A DNA stretch of 64,000 nt, from assembly GCA_001896555.1 (NCBI GenBank), contig MPOS01000032.1, positions 1 through 64,000 on the forward strand. Reading direction: 5' to 3'. Position numbers and translations under genes: made by a program. Origin of the DNA: Candidatus Phosphitivorax anaerolimi. GTDB lineage: Bacteria; Desulfobacterota; Desulfomonilia; UBA1062. Positions 47,642-58,558 of the stretch are shown here, piece after piece. The notes under the pieces were generated by a model. The model was not told where the DNA came from. It saw nothing but the letters and a program-made list of their open reading frames with translations, and searched no databases. The first letter of the stretch is position 1. Each line of letters opens with the position of its first letter.

Positions 47642-48502
47642 ATGGCTAGTCTCAAGGACCTAAAAAACCGGATCGGCTCGGTCCGGAAGACGGAGCAGAT
47701 AACCTCGGCCATGCGCATGGTCGCGGCTGCGAAGCTCAGGAGAGCCCAGAGCGATATCATCGCGGCCCGTCCCTATGCCATCAAGACCAACGAGGTTCTG
47801 GTCTCTCTGGTGACGAGGACGAACCCGGACATGCACCCGCTGCTCCGGGTACGCGAACCCAAAAAATGCGTACTCGTAGTGATGGCTTCCGACCGGGGAC
47901 TGTGCGGTTCGTTCAACCAGAACGTCTTCAGAAGGGCGGAGGCCTTTATCAAGGCAAACAAGGACAAGTATGAAGAGCTTTCCCTGGTTCTCGTCGGGAA
48001 GAGGTCGAGAGACTTCTTCAAACGCAAACCGGTGAAGATCAGAAAATCCGTAGTGATCGGCAATCCTTCTTACGAGCTCGCATCGGAGATCGGGGATGAC
48101 CTCATTGAAGGATACATCAACGGAGAATTCGACGAGCTCTATATCATCTTCAACGAGTTCAAGTCGGCCATGACCCAGATACTCCACGAGGACCGGATTC
48201 TGCCAGTGGAGCGGATCGAGTCTGACGACGAGATGATGAAGGTTGAGTATCTCTGCGAGCCTTCGGAGGACGTGCTCCTGGATGCACTGCTGCCCATGAG
48301 CCTGAAGATATTTTTCTACAGGGCCCTGCTGGAATCCGCGGCCTCTGAGCACGGGGCGCGCATGACCGCAATGGAGAGCGCGTCGGGCAATGCCGCGGAG
48401 ATGATCGAGAAACTGAGCATAAAGTATAACCGGGCCAGACAGGCCGCCATCACGACCGAGCTCATGGAGGTCGTGAGCGGCGCAGAGGCCTTGAAGGGTT
48501 AA
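47642..48502 (+). CDS. atpG: F-type ATP synthase subunit gamma
   Basis: A 286-aa central stalk subunit. The N-terminal helix SLKDLKNRIGSVRKTEQITSAMRMVAAAKLRRA and C-terminal helix ALLESAASEHGARMTAMESASGNA with YNRARQAAITTELMEVVSGAEA are typical of gamma. Length is normal. It begins 9 nt after the atpA stop codon. Confidence 0.97.
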   Translation: MASLKDLKNRIGSVRKTEQITSAMRMVAAAKLRRAQSDIIAARPYAIKTNEVLVSLVTRTNPDMHPLLRVREPKKCVLVVMASDRGLCGSFNQNVFRRAEAFIKANKDKYEELSLVLVGKRSRDFFKRKPVKIRKSVVIGNPSYELASEIGDDLIEGYINGEFDELYIIFNEFKSAMTQILHEDRILPVERIESDDEMMKVEYLCEPSEDVLLDALLPMSLKIFFYRALLESAASEHGARMTAMESASGNAAEMIEKLSIKYNRARQAAITTELMEVVSGAEALKG

Positions 48503-48517
48503 TAAGATTATCTTTGA

Positions 48518-49939
<1,422 letters not shown>

Positions 49940-49953
49940 GGGAGTCGATAATC

Positions 49954-50379
49954 ATGTCTGACGAACAGTACATGCAGCTCGACGTCGTCACACCCGAGAA
50001 GTCGGTGCTCAGCCGCAAGGTGACCGAGGTCATCGCACCGGGGAGCGCAGGCGAGTTCGGGGTGCTGATCGGGCACACGCCGTTCCTCACGACGCTCAAA
50101 TCCGGCCAGGTCATCGCCAAGACAGAGGACAGAGACATCTTCCTGGCAGTGAGCGGCGGATTTGCCGAGGTCACCTCGAGCCGTGTGATCATCCTCGCCG
50201 AATCGGCCGTGCTCGCCGATGACATCGACGAGAAGATGGTCCAGGCCGACCTCGAGCAGGCTCAGGACAAGCTCAGGGGCCTGAGCAAGGAAGACCCCGA
50301 TTATCCCCGGTGGGAAAGCAAGGCTAGGGATGCCGAGCTCAAGCTCAAGGTCGTGGAGAACTGGCGGAACAAGTCTTAA
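49954..50379 (+). CDS. atpC: F-type ATP synthase subunit epsilon
   Basis: A 141-aa protein with N-terminal beta sandwich (LDVVTPEKSVLSRKVTEVIAPG, GEFGVLIGHTPFL) and C-terminal helical hairpin. It is the last gene of the F-type operon, followed by a strong terminator. Length is normal. Confidence 0.96.
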   Translation: MSDEQYMQLDVVTPEKSVLSRKVTEVIAPGSAGEFGVLIGHTPFLTTLKSGQVIAKTEDRDIFLAVSGGFAEVTSSRVIILAESAVLADDIDEKMVQADLEQAQDKLRGLSKEDPDYPRWESKARDAELKLKVVENWRNKS

Positions 50380-50412
50380 AGCAACAAATGGTTCACTCTT
50401 ATCGATAAAACA

Positions 50413-50444
50413 AAAAAGGGGACTTCAAAACGAGTCCCCTTTTT
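50413..50444 (+). terminator. Terminator of the F-type ATPase operon
   Basis: A 12-bp stem (AAAAAGGGGACT 50413-50424, AGTCCCCTTTTT 50433-50444) with loop TCAAAACG ends in T5. It lies 33 bp after the atpC stop codon. Confidence 0.92.
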
Positions 50445-50504
50445 CTTGCTCTGCGATATTGACTCGTGAACCGAATCACTCTATAACCACACAAACATTC
50501 CCAT

Positions 50505-50578
50505 GCGCCCATAGCTCAGTTGGATAGAGCGTTGGACTACGAATCCAAAGGTCGCAGGTTCGAATCCTGCTGGGCGCA
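50505..50578 (+). tRNA. tRNA-Arg(ACG)
   Basis: Full cloverleaf: acceptor GCGCCCA pairs with TGGGCGC, D arm GCTC/GAGC, anticodon stem TTGGA/TCCAA with loop CTACGAA (anticodon ACG), T arm GCAGG-TTCGAAT-CCTGC, discriminator A. The 3' CCA is not encoded. It sits between the two ATPase operons, on the same strand. Confidence 0.97.
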
Positions 50579-50805
50579 AGTTAATCTATCAGGCTATTCG
50601 GATTGATGAACAAGCAGGCAACAGTCGTATGGTTCGGAGGTAAGGCAGCTGAAAGATGAGGTGTGTCCGGGTATTCGAGTTGGTTTGCTGGCATGAGAAG
50701 AACGGATATGCTTCCGGCAGGCAATTGAACCCGTTTCCCAATGGATAGTTTATGGAAAATCATCTCGTCCCGATCAGATATTTTTTTCACATAATCTAAG
50801 CCCTC

Positions 50806-50825
50806 AAAATTGAACGTTCAATTTT
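50806..50825. promoter_or_regulatory. 20-bp perfect palindrome, operator-like
   Basis: AAAATTGAACGTTCAATTTT is an exact palindrome. It lies 40 bp upstream of a possible promoter and 276 bp before the V-type subunit E start codon, and could be a repressor site for the V-type operon. Confidence 0.5.
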
Positions 50826-50864
50826 TTCCATCATAACATCTTTCTATATATATGTAATTTCCCC

Positions 50865-50893
50865 TTGAATCGTATTTTGTTTTAGGGTATGAG
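50865..50893 (+). promoter_or_regulatory. Possible promoter of the V-type ATPase operon
   Basis: TTGAAT (50865-50870) and TATGAG (50888-50893) are 17 bp apart. Each matches the consensus at four of six positions. This leaves a leader of about 200 nt before subunit E. Confidence 0.3.
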
Positions 50894-51101
50894 TACTTCC
50901 AGAAACGAGAATGGAGATGCAACTGTGTTTTACAGTATCTCGTATCAAACATATTTCAGAAAGTGTTATTGCAAGGAGTACCTCTTGATACCATCAGAGG
51001 CAGATCGATAACAATAATCCACAGCGATTAAGGCAAAAATCTTCATAAAGGGTTCACGAAGGGTTGGCGGTACGTATCAAACGTGACACAAGGGGATGAA
51101 C

Positions 51102-51722
51102 ATGGTTAAGACTTTAGGGGATATCACGCAGGAACTTAGTGAAAAGGTATTGGCACCTGCCAGGGCCGAGGCTGATGAGCTTGTTCAAAACGCCAAGAAG
51201 CAGGCTGATGCCCTGATAGCCGAGGCGAAGGCCGATGCTGAGAAGATCAGGGCTGCCGCCAAGGCCGACGCGGAGAATGTTAAGAAGCAGATGCAGGTGG
51301 ACATGGACACGGCTGCCAGGAACTTCATCATCATGGTCGAGGAAAAACTCCAGGCTGCCATTGTGACACCCGTCGTAGAGCATGAAGTAAAGACTGCCGT
51401 TGACGATGCGGATTTCCTCAAGCGAATGATCGAGATCCTCCTGACCGAATTCGTTAAGAATAAGGGCCGCGAACACCCAGTGGAGATCCTCCTGCCCAAG
51501 AAGGAGCAGGCCTCGCTGGAAGCCTGGTTCAATGAGAAATTCAAAGAGAAGGCCGCCGGGTCCCTGGTCGTGCAGTTCACTGACAAGATCACCTTCGGTT
51601 TCCATATAGGTGAGAAGGGCCAGGGCGCCTATTTCAACTTCAGCTCCGGCCTCGTAGAGGCATTTTCGAATTTCTGCTCGCCGCGTTTTCGCAAGCACTT
51701 CTTTGCCGGTGAGGAGTCATAA
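51102..51722 (+). CDS. atpE: V-type ATP synthase subunit E
   Basis: A 206-aa peripheral stalk subunit. The N-terminal half is a long Ala/Lys/Glu-rich helix (LAPARAEADELVQNAKKQADAL onward), and the C-terminal half a mixed alpha/beta domain with LPKKEQASLEAWFNEKF. ATG at 51102 is preferred because AAGGGG ends 6 nt before it; an in-frame ATG lies two codons upstream, touching that site. It is first of seven tightly spaced genes. The gene symbol follows V-type nomenclature and is not the F-type subunit c. Confidence 0.88.
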   Translation: MVKTLGDITQELSEKVLAPARAEADELVQNAKKQADALIAEAKADAEKIRAAAKADAENVKKQMQVDMDTAARNFIIMVEEKLQAAIVTPVVEHEVKTAVDDADFLKRMIEILLTEFVKNKGREHPVEILLPKKEQASLEAWFNEKFKEKAAGSLVVQFTDKITFGFHIGEKGQGAYFNFSSGLVEAFSNFCSPRFRKHFFAGEES

Positions 51723-51727
51723 GAAGC

Positions 51728-52456
51728 ATGGGCAATTACTATTTCCTCATGTGCCTGCTCCCCGCTTTGCCTGAAACACTGGGAGAGAAAATGCCCATGG
51801 AATTAGGCGATATAGCGGGCATCGTCAAGAGAAATATACACCCGGAGCATATCGAGGTAGCATGTGCGCTTCTCCATGGCACTGATGTCTTCAACTGGGA
51901 GCAGGTAGATCAGGGGCGCGATATCTTCCTGGAAGGTGGGCTCCTGTCACGGCAGGACTTGATCGACGGAAGAAATCTCCCCGACTATATCCGCGTCTTC
52001 CGCGAGGAAAGGGAGCGGGGCATCTATCGCCCTTATATCTACGATCGGCTCTGGGAGCTCTATTACAGCTATGCATATAGCGTCGCGCAGCGTTCCGAAT
52101 GCCGTTTTCTCATTGACTACCTGTCTTGGGAGATAGAGCTTCGCTTGAGCCTGACAGCAATGAGGATAAGGGAAGAAGGCGGCGTCCTGGAGGATCACGC
52201 TATTCTGGACAACTTCCGTCCACGTGATTTCTCCAATCTCATAACACAGATCAAGAATCAGAAGGACCCTCTAGGGGCAGAACGGTACCTGGATGAAGAG
52301 CGTCTACGGCAGATCACTCGATGTGAGGGGGCAGCGCCCTTCTCCATCGATGCACTGCTTGCATACGTTGCACGTGCGGCGATCTACTCCCGCTGGGAAG
52401 CGGTCACCCAGGATTTCGATGTAGAAACATATTTGTGGCACGGAGGCTCGATGTGA
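51728..52456 (+). CDS. DUF2764 protein of chlamydial/spirochaete-type V-ATPase
   Basis: A 242-aa protein matching the DUF2764 family (CT309-like), which replaces the ordinary subunit C in the V-type operons of Chlamydia, Treponema and relatives. It begins MGNYYFLMCLLPALPE, the typical YYFL..LLP start, and is helical throughout with ELYYSYAYSVAQRSECRFLIDYLSWEIELR. It lies 5 nt after the E stop codon and overlaps subunit A by 4 nt. The role is probably the central-stalk to rotor connection, inferred from position. Confidence 0.85.
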   Translation: MGNYYFLMCLLPALPETLGEKMPMELGDIAGIVKRNIHPEHIEVACALLHGTDVFNWEQVDQGRDIFLEGGLLSRQDLIDGRNLPDYIRVFREERERGIYRPYIYDRLWELYYSYAYSVAQRSECRFLIDYLSWEIELRLSLTAMRIREEGGVLEDHAILDNFRPRDFSNLITQIKNQKDPLGAERYLDEERLRQITRCEGAAPFSIDALLAYVARAAIYSRWEAVTQDFDVETYLWHGGSM

Positions 52457-54237
52457 ACAGTCCAACACAAGGTCGGATTGTAGCGGTAAATGGCCCTCTC
52501 GTTACCTGTGAGGTGGAAGATGGTCGGGAGGTTCTCCAGAACGAGGTTGCCTATGTGAGGATCGGCGATGTGCGCCTGAAGTCGGAGGTAATCCGGATCC
52601 GCGGCCGGCAGATCGATCTGCAGGTTTTTGAAAGCACGACGGGTTTGAGAGTCGGCGATAGCGCCGAGTTTTCCGGCGAGCTGCTCGCGGCGACACTGGG
52701 TCCCGGTATGCTGGGCATGATCTACGATGGTCTGCAAAACCCTCTCGCCGAATTGGAAAACGATCAGCAATTCTTCCTCAGGCGCGGCCAGTACCTTCCT
52801 TCTCTGGATCAGACGAAGCTCTGGGATTTCGAGCCAATGGTTCAAGCCGGGACACTGGTACGGGCGGGGCAGTACCTGGGCAAGGTGACAGAGGGTATCT
52901 TCCCTCACCCCATCATGACGCCGCTTGTGCTCCTGGGGACTTGGGAGGTAGAGGAGATTAAGCCTGCCGGCAAGTATACGGTAAACGACACCGTGGCGGT
53001 CCTCAAAAGCACCGATTCACAGGCCCAACAGAAGGTCAATGTGACACTCAAGCAGGAGTGGCCCGTCAAGAGGCCCATGCGCGTTTACGAGGAACGTCTG
53101 CTTCCAGACACTCAGCTCCTGACACAGTGCCGCCTGATCGATATCTTCTTCCCCCTGGCCGAGGGAGGAACTGCCTGCATTCCTGGCCCCTTCGGCGCCG
53201 GGAAGACAGTTTTGCAGCAGATTATCTCCCGGTATGCCGAGACAGACATCGTGATCATCGTGGCCTGTGGTGAGCGGGCCGGTGAGGTCGTGGAAACGAT
53301 CCGCGAGTTCCCGCTGCTGGAAGACCCGAAAACGGGCAAGTCGCTCATGGACCGAACCGTCATCATCTGCAATACCTCGTCCATGCCTGTGGCTGCCCGC
53401 GAAGCCTCCATATACACGGGCATTACACTTGGCGAATACTACCGGCAGCTCGGGCTCAAAGTGCTGCTGCTGGCCGACAGTACCTCCCGGTGGGCGCAGG
53501 CCCTGCGTGAGACCTCGGCCAGAATGGAAGAAATTCCCGGAGAAGAGGCCTTCCCGGCCTATTTGGAAAGCCGTATCGCCGCCGTCTATGAGCGTGCCGG
53601 TAAGGTACGGCTGTTCACCGGCGAGACCGGTTCGCTGACCTTGATCGGAACGGTATCTCCGGCAGGCGGTAACTTTGAGGAACCCGTGACTCAGAACACG
53701 CTCAAAGTGGTGGGGGCCTTCTATGGGCTGTCTCGGACCCGGTCCGACCAGCGCAGATACCCGGCCATCGACCCGCTGATATCCTGGAGCCTCTACATAG
53801 ACCAGATGAAAGAATCGCTCAACACGCGCAACGAGAAATGGGTCGATCTCGTGAAAAAGGCTCACGACACAGTCTTCAGGGGCAATGAGGTCCGTCAGAT
53901 GATGCTGGTCGTCGGCGAAGAGGGCATGGGTGTGGACGACCTGGTCGTCTATCTCAAGTCGGAAATCATAGATGCCGTCTGCCTGCAGCAGGACTCCTTC
54001 GACAAGGTCGATCAGGCCACGTCGAGAGAACGCCAGATATCCGACTTTCTGCTGCTCATGCAGATGGTTGACCATCCCTTCGTGTTTGAGTCCAAGGAGC
54101 AGGCGAAGGCACAGATGACACATCTGCAGAACCTGTTCTTCCAGATGAAATACTGTCCCTTTGAAGGGGATGACTACCGGCGTTATCGGTCGGAGATAGA
54201 GTCCATTCTTAATGGCAAAGGAGTGAGCCATCCATGA
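52453..54237 (+). CDS. atpA: V-type ATP synthase catalytic subunit A
   Basis: A 594-aa catalytic subunit. Walker A GPFGAGKT is at residues 245-252, followed by [25 protein letters not shown] (catalytic Glu). The long insert before Walker A (about 115-195) distinguishes V/A-type A from F-type beta. The GTG at 52453 overlaps the DUF2764 stop by 4 nt and has GGAGG at 7 nt; an upstream in-frame GTG at 52435 is less likely. The stop overlaps subunit B. Confidence 0.97.
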   Translation: MNSPTQGRIVAVNGPLVTCEVEDGREVLQNEVAYVRIGDVRLKSEVIRIRGRQIDLQVFESTTGLRVGDSAEFSGELLAATLGPGMLGMIYDGLQNPLAELENDQQFFLRRGQYLPSLDQTKLWDFEPMVQAGTLVRAGQYLGKVTEGIFPHPIMTPLVLLGTWEVEEIKPAGKYTVNDTVAVLKSTDSQAQQKVNVTLKQEWPVKRPMRVYEERLLPDTQLLTQCRLIDIFFPLAEGGTACIPGPFGAGKTVLQQIISRYAETDIVIIVACGERAGEVVETIREFPLLEDPKTGKSLMDRTVIICNTSSMPVAAREASIYTGITLGEYYRQLGLKVLLLADSTSRWAQALRETSARMEEIPGEEAFPAYLESRIAAVYERAGKVRLFTGETGSLTLIGTVSPAGGNFEEPVTQNTLKVVGAFYGLSRTRSDQRRYPAIDPLISWSLYIDQMKESLNTRNEKWVDLVKKAHDTVFRGNEVRQMMLVVGEEGMGVDDLVVYLKSEIIDAVCLQQDSFDKVDQATSRERQISDFLLLMQMVDHPFVFESKEQAKAQMTHLQNLFFQMKYCPFEGDDYRRYRSEIESILNGKGVSHP

Positions 54238-55532
54238 TCATCGAACATTCACGCATCGTTCGCGTTCAGGGTGATATCATCGCCGTGCCCGCAGCCGGCA
54301 TCGCTTATGGCGATCTGGCTACCGTCAAGAGCCGCCGGGGCGTATCCCTGGCTCAGGTCATACGCCTGCGGGGAGAAGAAGTATTTCTGCAGGTATTCGC
54401 CGGATCTCGCGGTGTTTCCACCGGCGATAAGGTCCGGTTCCTCGGCCACCCTATGCAGGTGGCATTTGGCGACGCACTGATGGGACGGATCTTCAACGGG
54501 TCGGGTGAGCCCATTGACAATGGCCCCAGCCTCCAAGCACTGCCACGCATAAACATCGGCGGCCCGTCGGTCAACCCGGTAAGGCGAGTAATTCCCCGGG
54601 GATTCATCGAGACACGGGTTCCCATGGTCGATGTCTTCAATCCGCTTGTGGAAAGTCAGAAACTGCCCATATTTGCCGCAGCGGGCGAGCCCTATAACGA
54701 TCTTCTCGCCAGAATCGGCATGCGCGCCAATGCCGATGTGGTTATCTTGGGCGGCATCGGTCTCAAGCACGATGAATACCTGAAATTCCGCATCGCCTTC
54801 GAACAGGCGGGTGTGCTGTCCCGAACGATCATGTTCGTCCACACTGCATCCGATCCTGTTGTGGAACGATTGCTGGTTCCCGACATGGCGCTTGCCGTGG
54901 CGGAGCAGTTCGGTGTGCGGGGTAAGCGAGTGCTCGTATTGCTTACCGACATGACCTCATTTGCCGACGCCATGAAAGAGATCGCTATCTCCATGGACCA
55001 GGTACCTTCGAACCTCGGCTATCCCGGATCGCTGTATAGTGATCTTGCATCGCGCTATGAAAAGGCCGTTGACTTCGATGGGGCGGGAAGCATCACGATC
55101 CTGGCCGTTACCACCATGCCGGGTGACGACGTCACGCACCCTGTTCCCGACAACACAGGCTACATCACCGAAGGCCAGTTCTATCTGCGCAATGGCGTCA
55201 TTGAGCCCTTCGGTTCGCTGTCGCGTCTCAAGCAGCTCGTCATCGGCAAGGTCACGAGGGCCGATCACGGCTACATTATGAACAGCATGATCCGCCTGTT
55301 CGCCCGCAGCCGCGAGGTCGAGCAGAAGCTGGCCATGGGTTTCGACAAGACGCCCGACGATGAACGTTATCTCAAGTATGGACGCCTGTTTTATGAGCGT
55401 TTCATGGATCTGCGCGTCGATCTGGGTATCAATGAAGCCCTCGACCTCGGATGGAAGACGCTGGCAGAGTGCTTCCGGCCTGAAGAAGTGGAGATCAAGC
55501 AGGAGTTCATCGACAAGCACTGGCCGGCCTAA
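54234..55532 (+). CDS. atpB: V-type ATP synthase subunit B
   Basis: A 432-aa non-catalytic subunit. It begins [17 protein letters not shown]. It lacks a Walker A at the expected place ([22 protein letters not shown]), as is normal for B, and contains [39 protein letters not shown]. The ATG overlaps the subunit A stop by 4 nt (ATGA). Length is normal for the bacterial V-type class. Confidence 0.97.
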   Translation: MIIEHSRIVRVQGDIIAVPAAGIAYGDLATVKSRRGVSLAQVIRLRGEEVFLQVFAGSRGVSTGDKVRFLGHPMQVAFGDALMGRIFNGSGEPIDNGPSLQALPRINIGGPSVNPVRRVIPRGFIETRVPMVDVFNPLVESQKLPIFAAAGEPYNDLLARIGMRANADVVILGGIGLKHDEYLKFRIAFEQAGVLSRTIMFVHTASDPVVERLLVPDMALAVAEQFGVRGKRVLVLLTDMTSFADAMKEIAISMDQVPSNLGYPGSLYSDLASRYEKAVDFDGAGSITILAVTTMPGDDVTHPVPDNTGYITEGQFYLRNGVIEPFGSLSRLKQLVIGKVTRADHGYIMNSMIRLFARSREVEQKLAMGFDKTPDDERYLKYGRLFYERFMDLRVDLGINEALDLGWKTLAECFRPEEVEIKQEFIDKHWPA

Positions 55533-55551
55533 CTGACCGGAGGGAACGATC

Positions 55552-56172
55552 ATGGCGGAACGTATCAAACTGAATAAGATATCCCTTCGGACCCAGAAGC
55601 AGAAGCTTGCAATGTATCAGCGTTTTCTTCCGGCGTTGGAGGCAAGAAAACAGCAGCTCATGATGCAGCTGGCGGCTGTGCGCTCCCAGATTGTTGAACA
55701 GGAAGCCCGGCTGCAGAAGATCCTGGACGAGATTCGGGCGTGGGGTGCCCTGTACGGGGTCATAGGTCCGCTGCTGAAATATTTCATCGAGATCAATGAG
55801 ATCAGATCATCGATCGTGAATGTAGCCGGACTCAAGGTGCCGAAATTTCATGGCATCACATTCAACGATCCATCGTACAGCTATTTCGCCACGCCCCCGA
55901 GTTTCGAACAGGTCTTAAAGCGAAGCCGCGAGGCAATCGAGTGCCGTGAGGCGATCCGCATGCTCTGCGAGGCAGAGAAGGTCCTTTTTGAGGGGTTCCG
56001 CAAGACGAGTCAGCGCATCAATCTGTATGAGCAGCGCCTGATTCCTGAATGCCGGGAGGCGATCCGCAAGATCGTGGTTTATCTTCAGGACCAGCAGGCG
56101 GCGGGCGTTGGGGTGGCCAAGGTGGCCAAGCGCCTGGCCGAGGCAGCAATGCTCGAAGAAGCGGGCGCTTAG
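55552..56172 (+). CDS. atpD: V-type ATP synthase subunit D
   Basis: A 206-aa central rotor shaft. The coiled-coil start KLNKISLRTQKQKLAMYQRFLPALEARKQQL and the C-terminal helix with NLYEQRLIPECREAIRKIVVYLQD are typical of V/A-type D. AGGGA lies upstream of the ATG, 19 nt after the B stop codon. Confidence 0.95.
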   Translation: MAERIKLNKISLRTQKQKLAMYQRFLPALEARKQQLMMQLAAVRSQIVEQEARLQKILDEIRAWGALYGVIGPLLKYFIEINEIRSSIVNVAGLKVPKFHGITFNDPSYSYFATPPSFEQVLKRSREAIECREAIRMLCEAEKVLFEGFRKTSQRINLYEQRLIPECREAIRKIVVYLQDQQAAGVGVAKVAKRLAEAAMLEEAGA

Positions 56173-56219
56173 GTGAATACAGATATGCTTGCGTTCGGGC
56201 ATTGATAAGGAGCAGGGAC

Positions 56220-58046
56220 GTGGCCATAGTCAAGATGAACAAAATATTCATTGTCGGACCTGTCGATGACCAGGTGGAGACTATTCAACTTCTCCAGACG
56301 CTGGGTGTGGTGCACGTAGAGCCTGCTTCAGAAATGGCAGGCGAATACGAGAAGAAGAACAACGAAGTTCTTTCCCGTGTCCAGAGGCTTGACAGGATTA
56401 TGGAGGAGTTGGCCCGCTTCAAGGGCAAGGCGGCCGTCACACCGGTTACTGTCGCCGATGAAGAGCTGACCGCCTATGCGGAAGAAAAGCTCCAGGCGTT
56501 TCAGGACAGTGAGCTGCGGGTCCAATCGCTCCAGAGGATGATTGCCGATCTGAGGCCGTGGGGGAACTTCGATCTGGCCCATATCCGTACCTTGGAGGCT
56601 TCGGGAGTCCATATCCGCAGGTATCGCATGGACGCAAAGAAGTTCGAAGAGTTCCAACCTCCCGAAAACGTGATGATCGAAGTGGCCGATCGCAAGAAAG
56701 AGGTGCTGTTTTACACACTGAGCTTCGATGAGCCGCAGGAAATACCCAATGCCACCATGCTGAGCTGGCCCGAGAAAGGACTCGACGAGGCCGAGGCTGA
56801 GCTCAGCAGACACCAGGAGCAGATGAAGTCGCTCTCCGCGGAATTGGCAAGTCTCGCCGCACGAGCCGAGATTATCAAGAAGCAGTGGATAGCCACCCTT
56901 AATGAGGTAGCCTTTACCGGGACGCTGGCCACCCTGCACCGGGATCCCTATCTTTTCGGGCTGCAGGGCTGGATTCCGCAGAATCAGGAATCGACTCTCC
57001 ACAAGAAACTCGAAGAGAGCAGGCTGCCGCTGCACATTGTGACCCGCGAGCCGTTCGAAGATGAGGAACCGCCGATTCTGATACGCAACAACTGGTTTGT
57101 CCAACGCATACTGCCGCTGCAAAGCCTTTACGGTTTCCCCAAGTATCGTCACCTGGATCCTTCGCCATTCTTCGCCTTCTTCATGGTGATGTTTTTCGGG
57201 ATCTGCATGGGCGATCTCGGCTATGGTCTCTTGGTCTATTCGATCGGCTATCTCATGGGAAGGAAGTGGAGCGGCAGATCGGATACTCTGGACCTGGTGA
57301 TCAAGCTCATCAAAGCCTTTGCCGTTTCCTCGATGATCATAGGGATTCTGACCGGTTCCGTGTTCGGGTATCCCTTTGAAAACCGGAGCTGGGTCCTTCT
57401 GGACCTCGATGTGAACGCCGGCAACCCCATGATATTGTTCTATATTTCTCTTGGGCTGGGCGTTGTTCATCTGACCCTGTCATATCTGATGGGCATTGCT
57501 CAGGCTCTTTATTTCTACCAGAAGATGCAGAAATTGGGCATCATGTTTGTCCTCTGGGGCGGCGTTCTCCTGATTGCACGCGCCATCTGGTTCGGCGCCC
57601 CCGACATGGTGTTGAATCTGCCGATGTATTATGGCGGCATAGGATTCCTGGCCTTAGGAATACTCCTGACGCTCCTGTTTCCGAATGACAGTAAGAAGTG
57701 GGCGGCAAGGCTGGGTGTGGGGCTCTGGAACGTCTACGGCCTCACGAGCCTGGTTGGGGATCTCCTGTCATACGCCCGTCTCTTCGGGCTCGGCATCGCC
57801 ACCGGGTCGGTTGCATCCGTCATGAACCAGCTTGCTGTCATGACGTACGATGGCTTGGGCCCGGTCATAGGAGGACCGTTTGCGCTTCTCATTATTGTTG
57901 CAGGGCACGCCTTCAATCTCGCGCTAGCGATTCTGGGCAGCACCGTTCATTCTGCCCGTATGCATTTCGTAGAGTCCTTCAAGAACTTTTTCGAAGGCGG
58001 GGGCATCGAATACAAACCATTCAAAATTGAAAGGGGTTCTTTATGA
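56220..58046 (+). CDS. atpI: V-type ATP synthase subunit I (a subunit)
   Basis: A 608-aa stator subunit. The soluble N-terminal half (1-325) starts VKMNKIFIVGPVDDQVETIQLLQTLG and has coiled-coil stretches. The C-terminal half (about 335-608) has seven or eight membrane helices, with FFAFFMVMFFGICMGDLGYGLL and GDLLSYARLFGLGIATGSVASV. The latter contains the conserved Arg that faces the rotor. The GTG at 56220 has AAGGAG 7 nt before it. The stop overlaps the K start codon (ATGA). Confidence 0.95.
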   Translation: MAIVKMNKIFIVGPVDDQVETIQLLQTLGVVHVEPASEMAGEYEKKNNEVLSRVQRLDRIMEELARFKGKAAVTPVTVADEELTAYAEEKLQAFQDSELRVQSLQRMIADLRPWGNFDLAHIRTLEASGVHIRRYRMDAKKFEEFQPPENVMIEVADRKKEVLFYTLSFDEPQEIPNATMLSWPEKGLDEAEAELSRHQEQMKSLSAELASLAARAEIIKKQWIATLNEVAFTGTLATLHRDPYLFGLQGWIPQNQESTLHKKLEESRLPLHIVTREPFEDEEPPILIRNNWFVQRILPLQSLYGFPKYRHLDPSPFFAFFMVMFFGICMGDLGYGLLVYSIGYLMGRKWSGRSDTLDLVIKLIKAFAVSSMIIGILTGSVFGYPFENRSWVLLDLDVNAGNPMILFYISLGLGVVHLTLSYLMGIAQALYFYQKMQKLGIMFVLWGGVLLIARAIWFGAPDMVLNLPMYYGGIGFLALGILLTLLFPNDSKKWAARLGVGLWNVYGLTSLVGDLLSYARLFGLGIATGSVASVMNQLAVMTYDGLGPVIGGPFALLIIVAGHAFNLALAILGSTVHSARMHFVESFKNFFEGGGIEYKPFKIERGSL

Positions 58047-58558
58047 GCAACAAGGGAACATGGATATTTGGAATAGGAGTATTGATACTGTTGCTGCTTT
58101 GCCTGGTTTCTCCGGCCTTTGCTCAGACAGAGGCGGCTACTGCCGATATAAGCCCGATGATCGCGAAGATCTTCATCGGGTTGGGTTTGTCGCTGGGCCT
58201 CGCCGGGTCGGCCATAGGCCTCTCCATAGCCTTCCAGGCACTGTTGGGCGGAGGATCCGAGAACTTCTACAAAAATATCGCCGTAGCCCTGATGCCCTCC
58301 TCCCAGGGAATCTATGCCATCGTGGTCCTGTTCACGAATATGGACGCGATGACCACAGACCCGTACACTGCTGCCGGGAAGGGTGCTATCATGGGGCTCG
58401 CCATGCTTATGAGTGGCTGGTACCAGGGCACGGTATGCGCAGCAGGCATCCGCAGCATCCTTGAAGGCCGGAACACATTGGCCAATGCTCTCGTATCAGG
58501 TGCTATGCCTGAGACGTATGCGGTGTTTGCGCTGGTCATGACCTTTATCATGAAATAG
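58043..58558 (+). CDS. atpK: V-type ATP synthase subunit K, Na+-type rotor subunit
   Basis: A 171-aa proteolipid with a hydrophobic leader (cleavable signal likely, LVSPAFAQ) and four membrane helices, i.e. two hairpins. The carboxylate is Glu157 in AMPETYAVFAL. Ser87-Gln88 in MPSSQGIY, and Gln128 in WYQGTVCAAGI, correspond to Thr64, Gln65 and Gln110 of Enterococcus hirae NtpK, which bind Na+ together with Glu139. The residue match predicts Na+ rather than H+ coupling. It is the last gene of the V-type operon, and no F or G subunit gene is present. Confidence 0.94.
   Translation: MSNKGTWIFGIGVLILLLLCLVSPAFAQTEAATADISPMIAKIFIGLGLSLGLAGSAIGLSIAFQALLGGGSENFYKNIAVALMPSSQGIYAIVVLFTNMDAMTTDPYTAAGKGAIMGLAMLMSGWYQGTVCAAGIRSILEGRNTLANALVSGAMPETYAVFALVMTFIMK

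Larger units (their letters stand above)
50579..51101. other. Intergenic region upstream of the V-type operon
   Basis: This is about 520 bp of AT-richer DNA than its surroundings. It contains a 20-bp perfect palindrome (50806-50825) and a possible promoter (50865-50893). A minus-strand frame of 69 codons (50581-50790, GTG start, weak ribosome site) ends beside the tRNA and is not convincing. Confidence 0.5.

Noticed and set aside
50581-50790. 69-codon minus-strand frame beside tRNA-Arg
   Set aside because: GTG start with a poor ribosome site, no family features and in a region of AT-rich intergenic character.
53017-54231. 404-codon frame on the minus strand
   Set aside because: It is antisense to V-type subunit A and has no recognisable domain.
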